This document shows positions 27,501-35,998 of a stretch of DNA of 45,350 nucleotides, piece by piece (the stretch's first letter is position 1; the number at the start of each line of letters is the position of its first letter). Source of the stretch: Candidatus Ancillula kalotermitis (GTDB lineage: Bacteria > Actinomycetota > Actinomycetes > Actinomycetales > Bifidobacteriaceae); NCBI GenBank assembly GCA_031273495.1, contig JAISRT010000013.1:1-45350 (forward strand), given 5' to 3'. A program made the translations under genes and the position numbers. A model generated the notes under the pieces. That model made no database searches, was not told where the DNA came from, and saw only the letters and a list, made by a program, of their open reading frames with translations.

Positions 27501-27544
27501 CGTCCAGTAGTAAGGCGTCAGCTGAGTCACTAGCTGGAGCGTAA
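24530..27544 (+). CDS. Large exported glycine-rich protein with two Gly-rich domains
   Basis: A 1004-aa protein with an N-terminal signal/anchor (hydrophobic about 13-31, ending V-V-V-A-N-A-A). Two homologous modules follow (about 45-405 and 410-750), each opening with D-G-G-x-(I/V)-S-F, then D-E-(L/M)-H and A-R-V-L-(V/A)-V-G-G-G-G-A-G-G, and closing with G-G-S-G-I-V-(A/V)-(I/V)-R-F. This pattern matches the glycine-rich domain of bacterial and phage surface or receptor-binding proteins. The C-terminal 250 residues are a non-repetitive, probably beta-rich region. There is no LPXTG anchor. Cysteines are frequent within the Gly-rich modules. The likely role is surface display or adhesion. A run of 8 G at 25007-25014 could slip. 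It stands between unrelated genes. Confidence 0.8.
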   Translation: MLKISKLLNAKLVAGVSALALVAVGAVVVANAASNSPEKTPKADGGEISFIQDSSSPSGWDELHTFYQSGFFETKQPITDARVLVVGGGGAGGGGSTSAVDAQIKSGGGGGAGEVVDVPFGAGAKFLQKTNYVVNVGVGGAGSQSAICRASATMSTLGTGGGASPGKSPYGKGQSSSIQYADDGGSVKILGANGGGGGGTHWGNVCHTTGGDGGSAGGQSWQNTYDPGQAVKYADNPAWANDNSHGNSALTATTSPNYCNSNTGEGGSGAGSSGKILDVGGTCGDGVANINIKQCPLGGNGYTSDIFGHEEEFAGGGGGGNFDCEFGSGRAGGGDGAFIDMTDTARFPVQYKVVGKNAKRNTGSGGGGGAFLPNGTGYANSNTFEAAMAVGGDGGSGIVAIRFHWTPEIENKTSRLTQVADGGSVSFLLSGTGYDEMHIFKSSDELKVHNDNIKTGAAYDINTARVLAVGGGGAGGSAGTYNSTIIGGFGGGAGGMLDLDAEAFDKGVNYPAHIGAGGTSTDASQNGWGSKGQDTTISDILACGGGGGKNSIKGSPTTDIDVYPGQGGSSGGARITNKSSYTGAPPDPRCIPSQGNAGGGVNTNNSTNWHLGPGGGGAGGIGATVNTYGPAQPSNSGDGGKGRYTDITGVLTCLAGGGAGSGSLSVVGATTYRTGIGGSNGGADSLTNRGICTGGGGANGTATANTAYSGIVNTGGGGGGSGGGGLSAVYPGGSGGSGIVVVRFPYLFTIESAAVTRVDDRTLHISARDLLNSANDLDAYEVKCVSEDGSHEISASLTAQASGVDDNIVEPEDIPENIENHCKVRPVSKRTGSNGATTGPTKQKGAWVEATSISSDLPDDPSLIPDSEISGISAAPSKTEASSVDLRIAPVFKNYKQDKELKIEIWRYLDKNCSVDVEAWVKNVQTKCYKSAERVATNVFFPQDGGPYKFTDKRLFPGSVGDPSIRLRQNVEYTYVAVIYNKYNELTIYQPSSSKASAESLAGA

Positions 27545-27564
27545 CTACGACACTGCAATGTGCT

Positions 27565-28431
27565 ATGCGTGACTCTATCTTCTCTCTAACTGACGTCTGT
27601 GTTAAGCGGCAAGGTAAATTGCTAGTCGAGAACATCAACTGGGAGGTGAAACCTGGCGAAAACTGGGTGTTGCTGGGGCCAAATGGTATCGGTAAATCGA
27701 CGATAATCAATATCATTGCGACCCGGATGTTCCCGACCTCAGGTAGCGTTGAAATACTGGGCAATGAACTAGGCAAATTCGACGTGTTTTCGATCAGAGA
27801 CCGTATCGGAGTTCTCAGCGCTGACTTCTCCGCCAACTTCAACAATAACGAAAAGGTGCTTGACATTGTGGCGCTCGGTCGGACATCGACAACTGCACTT
27901 TGGGGCGATGAGCGTGACGAGGCACTTCTTAACCAGGAGAATATCACTGCCGCACGAGATATGCTTGAGCAATTTGGTGTCTTGCGGATTGCTAACTCAA
28001 ATTGGGGTGTTCTGAGTCAAGGTGAACGCAAGAGGGTGCAAATGGCGCGAGTGTTAGTGTCCGACCCCGATTTAATCCTACTAGACGAACCCACCGCGGG
28101 ACTTGACCTTTCTGGGCGGGAATACGTGGTCAACACTCTGAACAAGATGGCGTCGATAAACAGGAACGATAAGCGAGACCGCGCGATAATACTAGTCAAT
28201 CACAACGTAGAAGAGATACCGCCGAGTTTCGACAAAATTGCGATAATGGGTGCAATATCCAAGGAGTATAACGCACCTGGAACCCTGAAATACTGCGGAG
28301 ATATCAAGACAACGTTAAACAGTAAGAACTTGAGTAGCGCCTACGGGATAGACCTAACTGTGCAAAAAACCGCGAACTTGAGATATTTTGCCTCGTCTTC
28401 AGTAATTCTTGAACAAAAAGTGCTATACTAG
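27565..28431 (+). CDS. ABC transporter ATP-binding protein
   Basis: A 288-aa cytosolic ABC ATPase with Walker A G-P-N-G-I-G-K-S-T, signature L-S-Q-G-E-R-K-R-V, Walker B L-I-L-L-D-E-P-T-A-G-L-D and a late switch histidine (V-N-H-N-V-E-E-I). It resembles stand-alone YlmA-like ATPases more than amino-acid importers. No permease is adjacent, so the partner is unknown. There is no clear Shine-Dalgarno site before ATG 27565, 20 bp after the glycine-rich gene. The 3' end contains the pyk promoter: its TAG stop overlaps the last base of TATACT. Confidence 0.85.
   Translation: MRDSIFSLTDVCVKRQGKLLVENINWEVKPGENWVLLGPNGIGKSTIINIIATRMFPTSGSVEILGNELGKFDVFSIRDRIGVLSADFSANFNNNEKVLDIVALGRTSTTALWGDERDEALLNQENITAARDMLEQFGVLRIANSNWGVLSQGERKRVQMARVLVSDPDLILLDEPTAGLDLSGREYVVNTLNKMASINRNDKRDRAIILVNHNVEEIPPSFDKIAIMGAISKEYNAPGTLKYCGDIKTTLNSKNLSSAYGIDLTVQKTANLRYFASSSVILEQKVLY
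28424..28429 (+). promoter_or_regulatory. Extended -10 of pyk, inside the end of the ABC gene
   Basis: AAAAAGTGCTATACTAGTGATG; TATACT covers the final Tyr codon and the first base of the stop of the upstream gene. The leader to pyk is about 55 nt with an AGAAGGAG ribosome-binding site. Confidence 0.7.
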
Positions 28432-28489
28432 TGATGTAAGGTTTATGGGGTCGCCCGTGATGTTATTTTTTTGACTAGAAGGAGTTAAT

Positions 28490-29923
28490 ATGCGTCGTGC
28501 AAAGATAGTAAGTACAATTGGTCCTGCAACGGAATCTCTCGAGCAGATGACGAAACTCGTGGCGGCAGGTATGGATGTCGCGCGCTTGAATCGTAGCCAT
28601 GGAACCCCAGAGGAGCACCAGAAAGTTTATGACAATGTGCGCCAAGCAGCGAAGGCAAACGGCAAGAATGTCGCAGTTCTAGTGGATTTACAAGGCCCCA
28701 AGATTCGCCTAGGGAAGTTCGAAAATGATGAGAAACACTATTTGGAGAATGGTGACCTAGTGAAAATTGACATTAACGTTGACCTAGGCTCTAAGCAGTC
28801 GGATGGTTCAATACTCGTCGGCACAACTTATAAAGGTCTACCAGGCGATGTCAAGGTCGGGGACCCACTGCTTATCGATGACGGTAAGGTTAAACTTGAG
28901 GCTGTGGCAGTGGACGCGACAACAATTACTGCCAAGGCTGTAGTTGCGGGGCCAATCTCGAACAATAAGGGTATCAACTTGCCGTGGGCTGCTATGGCTG
29001 TTCCTGCACTGAGTGAGAAGGATAAAGAGGACCTACGCTGGGCGGTGAAAATTGGTGCAGACATCATCGCATTGAGCTTCGTGCGGTCGAGTAAAGATTA
29101 CCAAGATGCGCTGGAAATCATGCAAGAAGAGGGGCGCGTGATCCCAGTGATTGCAAAAGTAGAGAAACCGCAAGCTGTGGACAACCTTGAGGAAGTGGTG
29201 AAGGCGTTTGACGGGATTATGGTTGCACGCGGTGACCTTGCGGTCGAGATGCCACTTGAAGAGGTCCCGCTAGTGCAGAAGAAGTGCATTGAGTTGTGCC
29301 GACGCTACGGAAAGCCAGTAATCGTTGCTACTCAAGTGCTAGAGACTATGACGAACAACCCGACTCCGACTCGCGCAGAGGCTTCGGACTGCGCTAATGC
29401 TATTTTGGACGGTGCCGATGCTACTATGACCTCAGGTGAAACTTCAGTTGGTGAGTATCCGATATTGACCATTGAGACTATGGCGCGTATCTCCGAGTTC
29501 CAGACTGACAACGGCTTCGGTCGCATCCCGAGTGTTGAGGACTTGACTAATGAGGATGGTGGAGCATTGATTGCTGGTGCTGTGAAGACTGCGGAGACAC
29601 TTGGTGCCAAGGCAATCGTGGTGCTGACCGCTTCTGGGACTGCCGCACGTTTGGCGTCAAGACTGCGCCCTAATGTTCCGATCATCGCACTCGCCCATGA
29701 TGACCACACTACTGCTGCGTTGGCACTTTCTTGGGGTGTGGATGCGTTCAATGTTGAGACGATCAGTTCGACCGATGAAATACTATACAAAGTTGACGAG
29801 ATCTTGAAGAGCAATGATAAAGCACAAGATGGTGATATTGTAGTAGTTCTTTCTGGGCAACCGATTTGTCATGTTGGTGGCACGAATACTGTCACTGTGC
29901 ATAAAATTGGCGAGTACAAGTAG
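28490..29923 (+). CDS. pyk: Pyruvate kinase
   Basis: Converts phosphoenolpyruvate and ADP to pyruvate and ATP. The 477-aa protein starts M-R-R-A-K-I-V-S-T-I-G-P-A and has the substrate-site arginine in A-R-L-N-R-S-H-G, the metal-site segment M-V-A-R-G-D-L-A-V-E and the active-site V-I-A-K-V-E-K-P. All main domains (A, B lid, C) are present at normal length. It precedes pta by 17 bp, giving a pyruvate-to-acetyl-phosphate end-of-glycolysis pair. Confidence 0.96.
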   Translation: MRRAKIVSTIGPATESLEQMTKLVAAGMDVARLNRSHGTPEEHQKVYDNVRQAAKANGKNVAVLVDLQGPKIRLGKFENDEKHYLENGDLVKIDINVDLGSKQSDGSILVGTTYKGLPGDVKVGDPLLIDDGKVKLEAVAVDATTITAKAVVAGPISNNKGINLPWAAMAVPALSEKDKEDLRWAVKIGADIIALSFVRSSKDYQDALEIMQEEGRVIPVIAKVEKPQAVDNLEEVVKAFDGIMVARGDLAVEMPLEEVPLVQKKCIELCRRYGKPVIVATQVLETMTNNPTPTRAEASDCANAILDGADATMTSGETSVGEYPILTIETMARISEFQTDNGFGRIPSVEDLTNEDGGALIAGAVKTAETLGAKAIVVLTASGTAARLASRLRPNVPIIALAHDDHTTAALALSWGVDAFNVETISSTDEILYKVDEILKSNDKAQDGDIVVVLSGQPICHVGGTNTVTVHKIGEYK

Positions 29924-29940
29924 GCAGGTGAAGGCGTAAA

Positions 29941-30996
29941 ATGAGTTTTGCTACCGATTTAGAAGCCAAGGCGAAGAAGAATGTTAAGACTATTGTGCTC
30001 CCCGAAGGTGAAGATGACCGGATTTTGCAGGCGGCGAACGAGGTGCTCAGCAAATCAGCAGTTGACCTAGTCGTCCTCGGTGATGAGAAGCAGATACTCG
30101 CTCGTGCGGCTGAACTAGGGCTGAAAAATGTCGGCGACGCGAAGATCATTGACCCCGAAGACCCAGAACTACAGGAGAAAGCAGTGGCTAAATTCGTCGA
30201 AGTGCGTAAAGCCTCTGCGGTCAAGAAAGCTGAGAAACAGGGCGTAAAATTCGACGAGGCAGCGTTTCTAGAGGAGGCGAACAAGAGCGTTCAGGACATT
30301 TCAACCTTTGCTACCCTCTTGGTGAAGTTGGGGCTTGCGGACGGTATGGTGTCTGGTGCAATTCATACCACTGCCGACACTATTCGCCCTGCGCTACAGA
30401 TAATCAAGACGAAGCCAGGACGCAAAACCGTTTCAGGTGCATTCTTCATGTGTATACCTTCACCAAGCATCTCTCGTGCGGCGGAGCAGGTGTTACTTTA
30501 TGCCGACTGCGCAGTGAACCCGAACCCAGAGCCTGAAATCGTTGCAGACATTGCACTTGCGAGCGACGAGACGGCAAAGCAGTTCGGGCTAGAGTCACGC
30601 ATCGCGCTGTTGAGCTACTCGACGGGCACCTCTGGTAAAGGTCAAGATGTGGACGCTACGAACCTGGCAGTTAAGGAACTTGAACGCCTTGCGAGCGAGG
30701 GGCAGGTGGCTATAGAATTCGAAGGGCCTATCCAGTATGACGCGGCGACTGACCCTGACGTGGCCAAAATCAAGATGCCCGACTCGAAGGTTGCGGGTAG
30801 AGCCACGGTCTTCGTGTTCCCTGACTTGAAAAGCGGAAACATCACGTATAAGGCAGTCCAACGCTCGAGTGGCGCTCTAGCAATCGGTCCAGTGCTACAG
30901 GGGTTGAACGCGCCTGTGAACGACTTGAGTCGCGGTGCGCTGGTGGAAGATATTGTGAACACGATTTACTTGACGGCAGTTCAGGCACAGGGGTAA
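29941..30996 (+). CDS. pta: Phosphate acetyltransferase
   Basis: Cytosolic enzyme interconverting acetyl-CoA and acetyl phosphate. The 351-aa protein is the short form (catalytic domain only): T-I-V-L-P-E-G-E-D-D-R near the start, A-D-G-M-V-S-G-A-I-H-T-T-A-D-T in the middle and Y-S-T-G-T-S-G-K-G towards the C-terminus. Follows pyk closely and is presumably cotranscribed. ackA is not in the window. Together they support an acetate-producing fermenter. Confidence 0.94.
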   Translation: MSFATDLEAKAKKNVKTIVLPEGEDDRILQAANEVLSKSAVDLVVLGDEKQILARAAELGLKNVGDAKIIDPEDPELQEKAVAKFVEVRKASAVKKAEKQGVKFDEAAFLEEANKSVQDISTFATLLVKLGLADGMVSGAIHTTADTIRPALQIIKTKPGRKTVSGAFFMCIPSPSISRAAEQVLLYADCAVNPNPEPEIVADIALASDETAKQFGLESRIALLSYSTGTSGKGQDVDATNLAVKELERLASEGQVAIEFEGPIQYDAATDPDVAKIKMPDSKVAGRATVFVFPDLKSGNITYKAVQRSSGALAIGPVLQGLNAPVNDLSRGALVEDIVNTIYLTAVQAQG

Positions 30997-31043
30997 GTGC
31001 AGGAGAGAGTAGGAGGATAGCGTTCTGGAAGAAGACCAAGTAG

Positions 31044-31049
31044 TATACT
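31044..31049 (+). promoter_or_regulatory. -10 box upstream of the 31058 gene
   Basis: TAGTATACTC, with TATACT ending 8 nt before GTG 31058. There is no Shine-Dalgarno site, so a leaderless transcript is predicted. Confidence 0.55.
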
Positions 31050-31057
31050 CTAAAAGT

Positions 31058-32020
31058 GTGAGTGATTTCGATTACCCGCACCTGTGTTTGTGCGTCATCG
31101 AGGTGTTTTTTGAGAACGATGCCAACAATACTATATCCGTGAAGCCAATTATCGAGCGGTATGCACATTTCATCGGCCTGAAACTGAACATTGACGCTCG
31201 GGATGATGAAAAGTGGCGCGAATGGAGTATTACTGACTGTTTGAAGTCAATAGTTGAGATGGACGCGGCAAAACGTGAGCAGATATTCAACCAGAAGATA
31301 CTGAGCAGCCTGACGATTCTACTGGAGTTGATGGCTAAGGCGAAGATTGAAGTGCTTGAGGACGTAGTGCTGATGGGGGAGAGCCCTAAGAAAATTGAGG
31401 AGTTTAGGCGGAAGTTGGAGCAGAAGGGCTACCTAAAGAAGTTTAATGATGCGATGATGCGTGACATATTTGGAAAGGATGTGGCAATGAAGAGGAAAAA
31501 GGATGACAAGCAAGTAGGGGTTGAGGCTCCGTTGAAGAGTGTTGCGGCGACTGTGATTCAGACGTCAACCCGCAAGATACAGTTGTTCCCAGCGGTATAC
31601 GGAGCGGCGAAGTGGGGTGTGTTGACGCTAGTTGGCATTATCGTTTCGTTCGCGTCAGGCATTCTCGGAGTGATTTTCTTTGGGCAGCATGATGGGTTAA
31701 CCTCGCTGAACTGCTATAACTACGCGCAACAAGTCTCACAGCAGGCGAGTCAGTATGCGCAGATGGGGGTTTCAGGTTCGGCGGCTGGGGCGGTCCCCGC
31801 GCAAATTCAAGACATCTGCTCGTCGAACTCTAACTTCCAGGCAGTGGGGATTATTTTTGTCGTGCTGACGGTCCTCGCGGTGGGCTTCACAATCTTCGTT
31901 TCCGTCCGACTAGTCAAGATGCTACTCCACAATCAGTTTGCCTCGGCGCACAATGGGTTCGAACTGACACACTTCCAGCTCACGAATAGCATCCAGACTG
32001 CGAAAGAAGCACAAAAATGA
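31058..32020 (+). CDS. Hypothetical protein with two C-terminal membrane helices
   Basis: A 320-aa protein of unknown family. The first 165 residues are soluble, helical and charged; the segment around residues 125-165 is strongly basic. Two membrane helices follow (about 188-212 and 268-290), with a loop between them containing two cysteines (N-C-Y-N-Y and D-I-C-S-S) and Gln/Ser-rich sequence, probably outside. The architecture suggests a cytoplasmic sensor or scaffold tied to the membrane, but no function can be named. The start GTG lies 8 nt after a TATACT. Its last codons are partly duplicated downstream. Confidence 0.7.
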   Translation: MSDFDYPHLCLCVIEVFFENDANNTISVKPIIERYAHFIGLKLNIDARDDEKWREWSITDCLKSIVEMDAAKREQIFNQKILSSLTILLELMAKAKIEVLEDVVLMGESPKKIEEFRRKLEQKGYLKKFNDAMMRDIFGKDVAMKRKKDDKQVGVEAPLKSVAATVIQTSTRKIQLFPAVYGAAKWGVLTLVGIIVSFASGILGVIFFGQHDGLTSLNCYNYAQQVSQQASQYAQMGVSGSAAGAVPAQIQDICSSNSNFQAVGIIFVVLTVLAVGFTIFVSVRLVKMLLHNQFASAHNGFELTHFQLTNSIQTAKEAQK

Positions 32021-32059
32021 GTGCATCAATCCAGATGAGCGAAAGAAGCACAAAGATGG
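31991..32059. repeat. 38-bp imperfect tandem duplication at a gene 3' end
   Basis: ATCCAGACTGCGAAAGAAGC (from 31991) recurs as ATCCAGATGAGCGAAAGAAGC (from 32029), followed in both by ACAAARATG. The first copy encodes the C-terminal Q-T-A-K-E-A-Q-K of the upstream protein and its stop; the second is untranslated. It parallels the duplications at era and tRNA-Cys. Confidence 0.75.
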
Positions 32060-32074
32060 GTTGGAGTGGTGGGG

Positions 32075-32536
32075 CTACACTAGCAACACAGTGGCAATCG
32101 CCATAATACAGTTACCGTTTCCGAGGTCCGAGATTAGTCCGTCAGTTGTTGTCGCGGACACATTAACCTGGCAGCCAACTACACTAGAGATGTCATTGCG
32201 CATATTTGGGAGCACTGATAGCAGACGCGGTCTGCGTGCAACTATTTGGACTGACGCCGACTCGGGCACAAAACCTGCTGATTTGACCTCTTGGAGAACG
32301 CGCTCAAGTATTCTGCGCCCAGAGGCACCTTTCCATTCCTTTTCGCCCACGCCAATCAAGCCACCGAGATCTGGGAGTCCTGCAGCGAGTAGAAATGCGT
32401 CACTCAACGCGTGTGCAACAACATCTGCGTCAGAGTCACCGTCTAGCTGGTGGTAGTCGGGGAAATTTTGCAGACCTAACTTAAGGACCCCGTTGTCGGA
32501 GAACCCGTGGACGTCTAGCGCAGTGCCTATTCTTAT
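32075..32536 (-). CDS. ispF: 2-C-methyl-D-erythritol 2,4-cyclodiphosphate synthase
   Basis: MEP-pathway enzyme forming the cyclodiphosphate. Read from ATA 32536 the protein is 153 aa and begins (M)-R-I-G-T-A-L-D-V-H. This puts the metal-binding residues at Asp8, His10 and His42, exactly the numbering of E. coli IspF. The only standard upstream codon in frame is TTG 32554, which precedes the -10 box. The ATA lies 6 nt after TACACT, so a leaderless ATA start is the best reading. The signature S-D-A-D-V-V-A-H-A-L-S-D-A is intact. No ispD is adjacent. Confidence 0.92.
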   Translation of the reverse strand: MRIGTALDVHGFSDNGVLKLGLQNFPDYHQLDGDSDADVVAHALSDAFLLAAGLPDLGGLIGVGEKEWKGASGRRILERVLQEVKSAGFVPESASVQIVARRPRLLSVLPNMRNDISSVVGCQVNVSATTTDGLISDLGNGNCIMAIATVLLV

Positions 32537-32542
32537 TCCACT

Positions 32543-32548
32543 AGTGTA
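32543..32548 (-). promoter_or_regulatory. Extended -10 of ispF (leaderless, ATA start)
   Basis: On the minus strand ATTGTGCTACACTAGTGGAATA; TACACT ends 6 nt before the ATA codon. Confidence 0.7.
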
Positions 32549-32576
32549 GCACAATTATCGTCGCCGTGTTTCCACT

Positions 32577-32866
32577 GGATCCTCGGGACAAGCCCAAGGA
32601 TGACATGAAGGGTCAGTGTGTCCAAGGATGACATGAAGGGTCAGTGTGTTTGTGTCAGTGGATCCTCGGGACAAGCCCGCGCCTACCCTTGGCTTCATGC
32701 CACGCTACGCTGGGATGACATGAGGGGTCAGTGTGTTTGTGTCAGTGGATCCTCGGGACAAGCCCGCGCCTGCCCTTGGCTTCATGCCGAGGGATGACAT
32801 GAGGGGTCAGTGTGTTTGTGTCATTCTTGGCTTTATGCCGAGAATCTAGGGGGCCCAGTGTGTCAG
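32577..32866. repeat. Block D of REP-like hairpin repeats
   Basis: At least three copies of GGATCCTCGGGACAAGCC, two of them composite with CCCTTGGCTTCATGCC, each followed by GGATGACATGA and the tail GGGTCAGTGTG with TTTGTGTCAGT. One unit carries a variant arm (GCCACGCTACGCTGGGATGAC). It fills the gap between ispF and the YfhO-like gene; no gene is supported. Confidence 0.85.
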
Positions 32867-32870
32867 GGGA

Positions 32871-34673
32871 TTATCGTCTTTTTTTAATGACGAGGTATAC
32901 TCCGTATCCAAGCAATAGCAGAACGCTAAGCAGACTTATGTAGAACCCCACTGCAGTCGCCTTAGACATACCGAAATGTGATTCAACTTGCCCGCTGAAA
33001 CCGGCTGGAAGTGATATTTGGACCATACCGTCGTCGCTTTGTGTGACTTCAAGGTCAGCTTGAGTAGCATTTTGCACACCCACTGCTTGATACCCAGGAT
33101 AATAGAACTGTGGCAAGACTAGTTTACCGCCCTCTGGAAGGCTTAGACTAGCGGAAAAATGGGAGCCATCTTTAGTGTAGTCGTTAAGTTTGAGTCCATT
33201 AACACTAGGATACTTCTCTGCGAACTGTTTGACTGAGTTGTCGGGTGAAACCGCATGAAAACGCTGTGGGAAGACGTCGCCTTCTGCAGTAGAAAAATCT
33301 GCAAGAGTAGGCGAATTAAGGTCAACACTCGCAGCCACTCTAGACAAGTCTTTATCTACGCTTATGTGGTCATACTGATAGAGTATAGGGGTGGCTTGAA
33401 CAACTAATATAACTGCGAGAATTACAAAGAACGCCCGCCCGCGATGCTCACTGCGACAATTCCGCTTCAGTCGCGAGTAGACGAAATGATATAGTATTAT
33501 GCCAGAGATTGCACTCAAACAGACGGTGAATATTGAGCTGAAGCGATAAGCAAACTGAAATACGCTGAATGTATTTGGCAACAATTTCCAGTTTACTAGG
33601 TTTGTGGTCAGAATTATCGAAAATACTGAAAGAAAGGTGAGTAAATATGTAAAAGGCTTAAGCTTTGGTGGTAAATTCTTGAGAAAGAAGAGTGCGAGCA
33701 GTAAAATTATCGCAAATATGTATCCCAGACGTGGAACTGATTGTGAATCATACGGTGACTGGAAAGTACCGTCGAAATGGAATAGATTGATAAATGATGA
33801 TGCGTAGCCATTCATATTCGATGGGTTCATTTGCTTGTCATTAGTCCTGAAGTAGGTGTCTGAGACCATATATATCTTGGAGAATGTCGTTTCAAGGAAG
33901 GGCAATGTGTAGAATGCTGTTAGCGCAAAAGTGATAAGTCCAGATAAGAAAATCTGCTTCCAAGGTCTGAGTTTCTTCAGGTATTTAGCGTTCAGTAGCA
34001 ATATTAGAACTGCAATTGCTCCCCACATCGCGATAGAAAGCGTGTGGCTCAATAATATACCAGATGCACCAATTGTAAGAGCAGCAACACCATTCTTACC
34101 GTTTAAGATTTTGTAAAGTCCAAGCAAAAGCAGGGGAGCGAAGATCATCGCATAAAATTCACCAACAGCAAAGCGGCGCACTACGCAGACGAAAAAATAC
34201 GGCGACAACATGAAAAATAGTGCTGAAACTAGTGCAATAACATATTGACCCTCAACTTTACTGGCAATTTCGCGCACAAAATAGAACATGAACAGACCCG
34301 CCAGGAGGAATGCGAGGAATGTGAATGCCAAATGTGTAAGAACTTGGTCCCTTAGGAGAAAGTATATGAGGTCGAAGATGTAGGCGCCTAATGGTGGATA
34401 GTTCAAACCTATTGCGTAACCGAACCCGTGAACAGCATTTGGAGCAAGTTGCGGGACAATTTGACCGTCGTGAAGCGCATCGAGAACTGACTTGAACCTA
34501 CCGAAATGGAAGCTTAAGTCATCAGAAAAAACGATATTAGTGCGATAGAGAACTGCAGTTAAAAATGCGGACATAGCAAGAATTGGAGACAAGTACTTGA
34601 GCCTGAGGTGCAATTTAGTACAGGTTAGACTATTGTAGGCGCTCTTGCAAACTGTTGAAACTCTACCCGACAA
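32871..34673 (-). CDS. YfhO-like / PTPS-related multi-spanning membrane protein
   Basis: A 600-aa protein with about twelve helices. The first outer loop holds D-D-L-S-F-H-F-G-R-F, resembling the acidic catalytic loop of GT-C-type proteins. A C-terminal outer domain of about 130 residues precedes a last helix and a basic tail (V-I-K-K-R-R). This matches large bacterial membrane proteins annotated as YfhO or 6-pyruvoyl-tetrahydropterin synthase-related, probably transferring sugars from polyprenyl-phosphate donors. It starts at TTG 34673 just after the GT2 stop, with AGAGGG as ribosome-binding site, and so is coupled to the GT2 gene that could supply its donor. Confidence 0.78.
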   Translation of the reverse strand: MSGRVSTVCKSAYNSLTCTKLHLRLKYLSPILAMSAFLTAVLYRTNIVFSDDLSFHFGRFKSVLDALHDGQIVPQLAPNAVHGFGYAIGLNYPPLGAYIFDLIYFLLRDQVLTHLAFTFLAFLLAGLFMFYFVREIASKVEGQYVIALVSALFFMLSPYFFVCVVRRFAVGEFYAMIFAPLLLLGLYKILNGKNGVAALTIGASGILLSHTLSIAMWGAIAVLILLLNAKYLKKLRPWKQIFLSGLITFALTAFYTLPFLETTFSKIYMVSDTYFRTNDKQMNPSNMNGYASSFINLFHFDGTFQSPYDSQSVPRLGYIFAIILLLALFFLKNLPPKLKPFTYLLTFLSVFSIILTTNLVNWKLLPNTFSVFQFAYRFSSIFTVCLSAISGIILYHFVYSRLKRNCRSEHRGRAFFVILAVILVVQATPILYQYDHISVDKDLSRVAASVDLNSPTLADFSTAEGDVFPQRFHAVSPDNSVKQFAEKYPSVNGLKLNDYTKDGSHFSASLSLPEGGKLVLPQFYYPGYQAVGVQNATQADLEVTQSDDGMVQISLPAGFSGQVESHFGMSKATAVGFYISLLSVLLLLGYGVYLVIKKRR

Positions 34674-34675
34674 CG

Positions 34676-35629
34676 CTAGCCCTCTTCCTTGATGAGATAC
34701 AACGGTCGGTTCTTAGTTTCTATGAAGATTTTGCCGACATATTCGCCGATAACACCAAGAACGAGGAGTTGGACACCCCCGAAGAATAGAATGACTGCCA
34801 TTGTGGAAGGGTAACCGTGCAAATCTATTCCAAAAAATATATTCTTGATGAGGATATAGACGATATAGACGAACGATGCGAATGAAAAAACAACACCTAG
34901 AATCGTTGCCAGCCTCAATGGCGAAGTTGTATATGAAGTGATACCGTTTATTGCTAATGAAATCAACTTGAAATAGTTCCACTTAGTTTTGCCCGCAGAA
35001 CGCTCGTCGCGTTTATAAAGAATCTCCTTCTTGTTGTAGCCAATCCAGGAAAACAGTGCCTTAGTGTTCCGTTCTTCTTCGTGTATCAACTTCATCGCGT
35101 CAACACATTTTCGGTCGAGCAGCCTGAAGTCACCAGTATCAATTTGAATCTCCACTTTTGCGACGCTTTGGAGTAGCCGGTAATACAGTTTCGAGGTCGT
35201 CTTCTTCAGCCAAGTTTCTCCTTTTCGGCTGCTACGTCTTGCGTATACGTCATCAAATCCATGCTCCCAGTACTTTAACATTTCCCAGACGAGTTCAGGG
35301 GGGTCCTGCAAGTCGGCGTCTATGAAGAGAACTGCGTCGCCTTGAGCCTTGTCGAGTGCGGCTGCCATTGCGATTTCCTTGCCGAAGTTCCTGCTCAGTG
35401 AGAAATAGCGCACGTCAAAGCCGTCCGCAGCAGCAGTGAAATCACGAATCATTGGCACTGTGTTGTCGGTCGAGCCGTCGTCCACAAACACGAACTCTAG
35501 GCGGTAGTTCTCATGTGCTGCACCAGGTGTGGTTGAGTGCGAAAGTTCCCATAGTCGGTCAAAAAGCATACTGAGCGACTCTTCCTCGTTGTAGGCGGGG
35601 ATCAGAATGCTAATTAGTTTCGTGTCTAT
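34676..35629 (-). CDS. GT2 family glycosyltransferase, polyprenyl-phosphate sugar synthase type
   Basis: A 317-aa protein: an N-terminal GT-A domain starting L-I-S-I-L-I-P-A-Y-N-E-E-E, with V-F-V-D-D-G-S-T-D-N and D-A-D-L-Q-D-P-P-E, then two C-terminal helices (about 230-255 and 265-290). This is the GtrB/DPM1-like pattern of enzymes that load a sugar onto polyprenyl phosphate. Read from ATA 35629, 6 nt behind TATACT, translation starts 4 codons before the first strand. The longer frame back to 35758 would pass through the promoter and an intergenic hairpin repeat, so I reject it. Likely works with the neighbouring YfhO-like protein. Confidence 0.87.
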   Translation of the reverse strand: MDTKLISILIPAYNEEESLSMLFDRLWELSHSTTPGAAHENYRLEFVFVDDGSTDNTVPMIRDFTAAADGFDVRYFSLSRNFGKEIAMAAALDKAQGDAVLFIDADLQDPPELVWEMLKYWEHGFDDVYARRSSRKGETWLKKTTSKLYYRLLQSVAKVEIQIDTGDFRLLDRKCVDAMKLIHEEERNTKALFSWIGYNKKEILYKRDERSAGKTKWNYFKLISLAINGITSYTTSPLRLATILGVVFSFASFVYIVYILIKNIFFGIDLHGYPSTMAVILFFGGVQLLVLGVIGEYVGKIFIETKNRPLYLIKEEG

Positions 35630-35635
35630 ACCAGT

Positions 35636-35641
35636 AGTATA
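35636..35641 (-). promoter_or_regulatory. Extended -10 of the GT2 operon (leaderless, ATA start)
   Basis: On the minus strand TAATATGCTATACTACTGGT, followed directly by ATA GAC ACG. TATACT ends 6 nt before the ATA. Confidence 0.68.
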
Positions 35642-35671
35642 GCATATTAGGCCGCGGTGTTCATCATCTGC

Positions 35672-35908
35672 TAGTGTCACCCCGCAGCATAAAGCCAAGG
35701 ATGACAGTAGAGGGGGCGGGGCGTTTGTGTCACCCTTGGGCTTGTCCCGAGGGTCCACTCGCGCGATTGACTATTGAATGGATCCTCGGCATAAAGCCAA
35801 GGATGACAGTAGAGGGATCAGTGTGTGCGAGGATGACAGGGGGCGGATAGCGCACGGATGACAGTAGAGGGGTCAGTGTGTGCGAGGATGACAGGGGGGC
35901 GGGTGCTA
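35672..35908. repeat. Block E of REP-like hairpin repeats
   Basis: CCTCGGCATAAAGCCAAGG and CCCTTGGGCTTGTCCCGAGG hairpins with GGATGACAGTAGAGGG tails, several of them reduced to GAGGATGACAGG half-units. The orientation of the first elements is opposite to the last. No gene is seen here; the region to 36014 only adds the AT-rich promoter of the peptide importer. Confidence 0.82.
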
Positions 35909-35998
35909 CATAAAATAGCCGAGTTTTGTGTAGTGCGCTTGATTTTTACCAATAAGTCGATTTTATACACACCTTCACAAGCCATGCTTAATATTTCG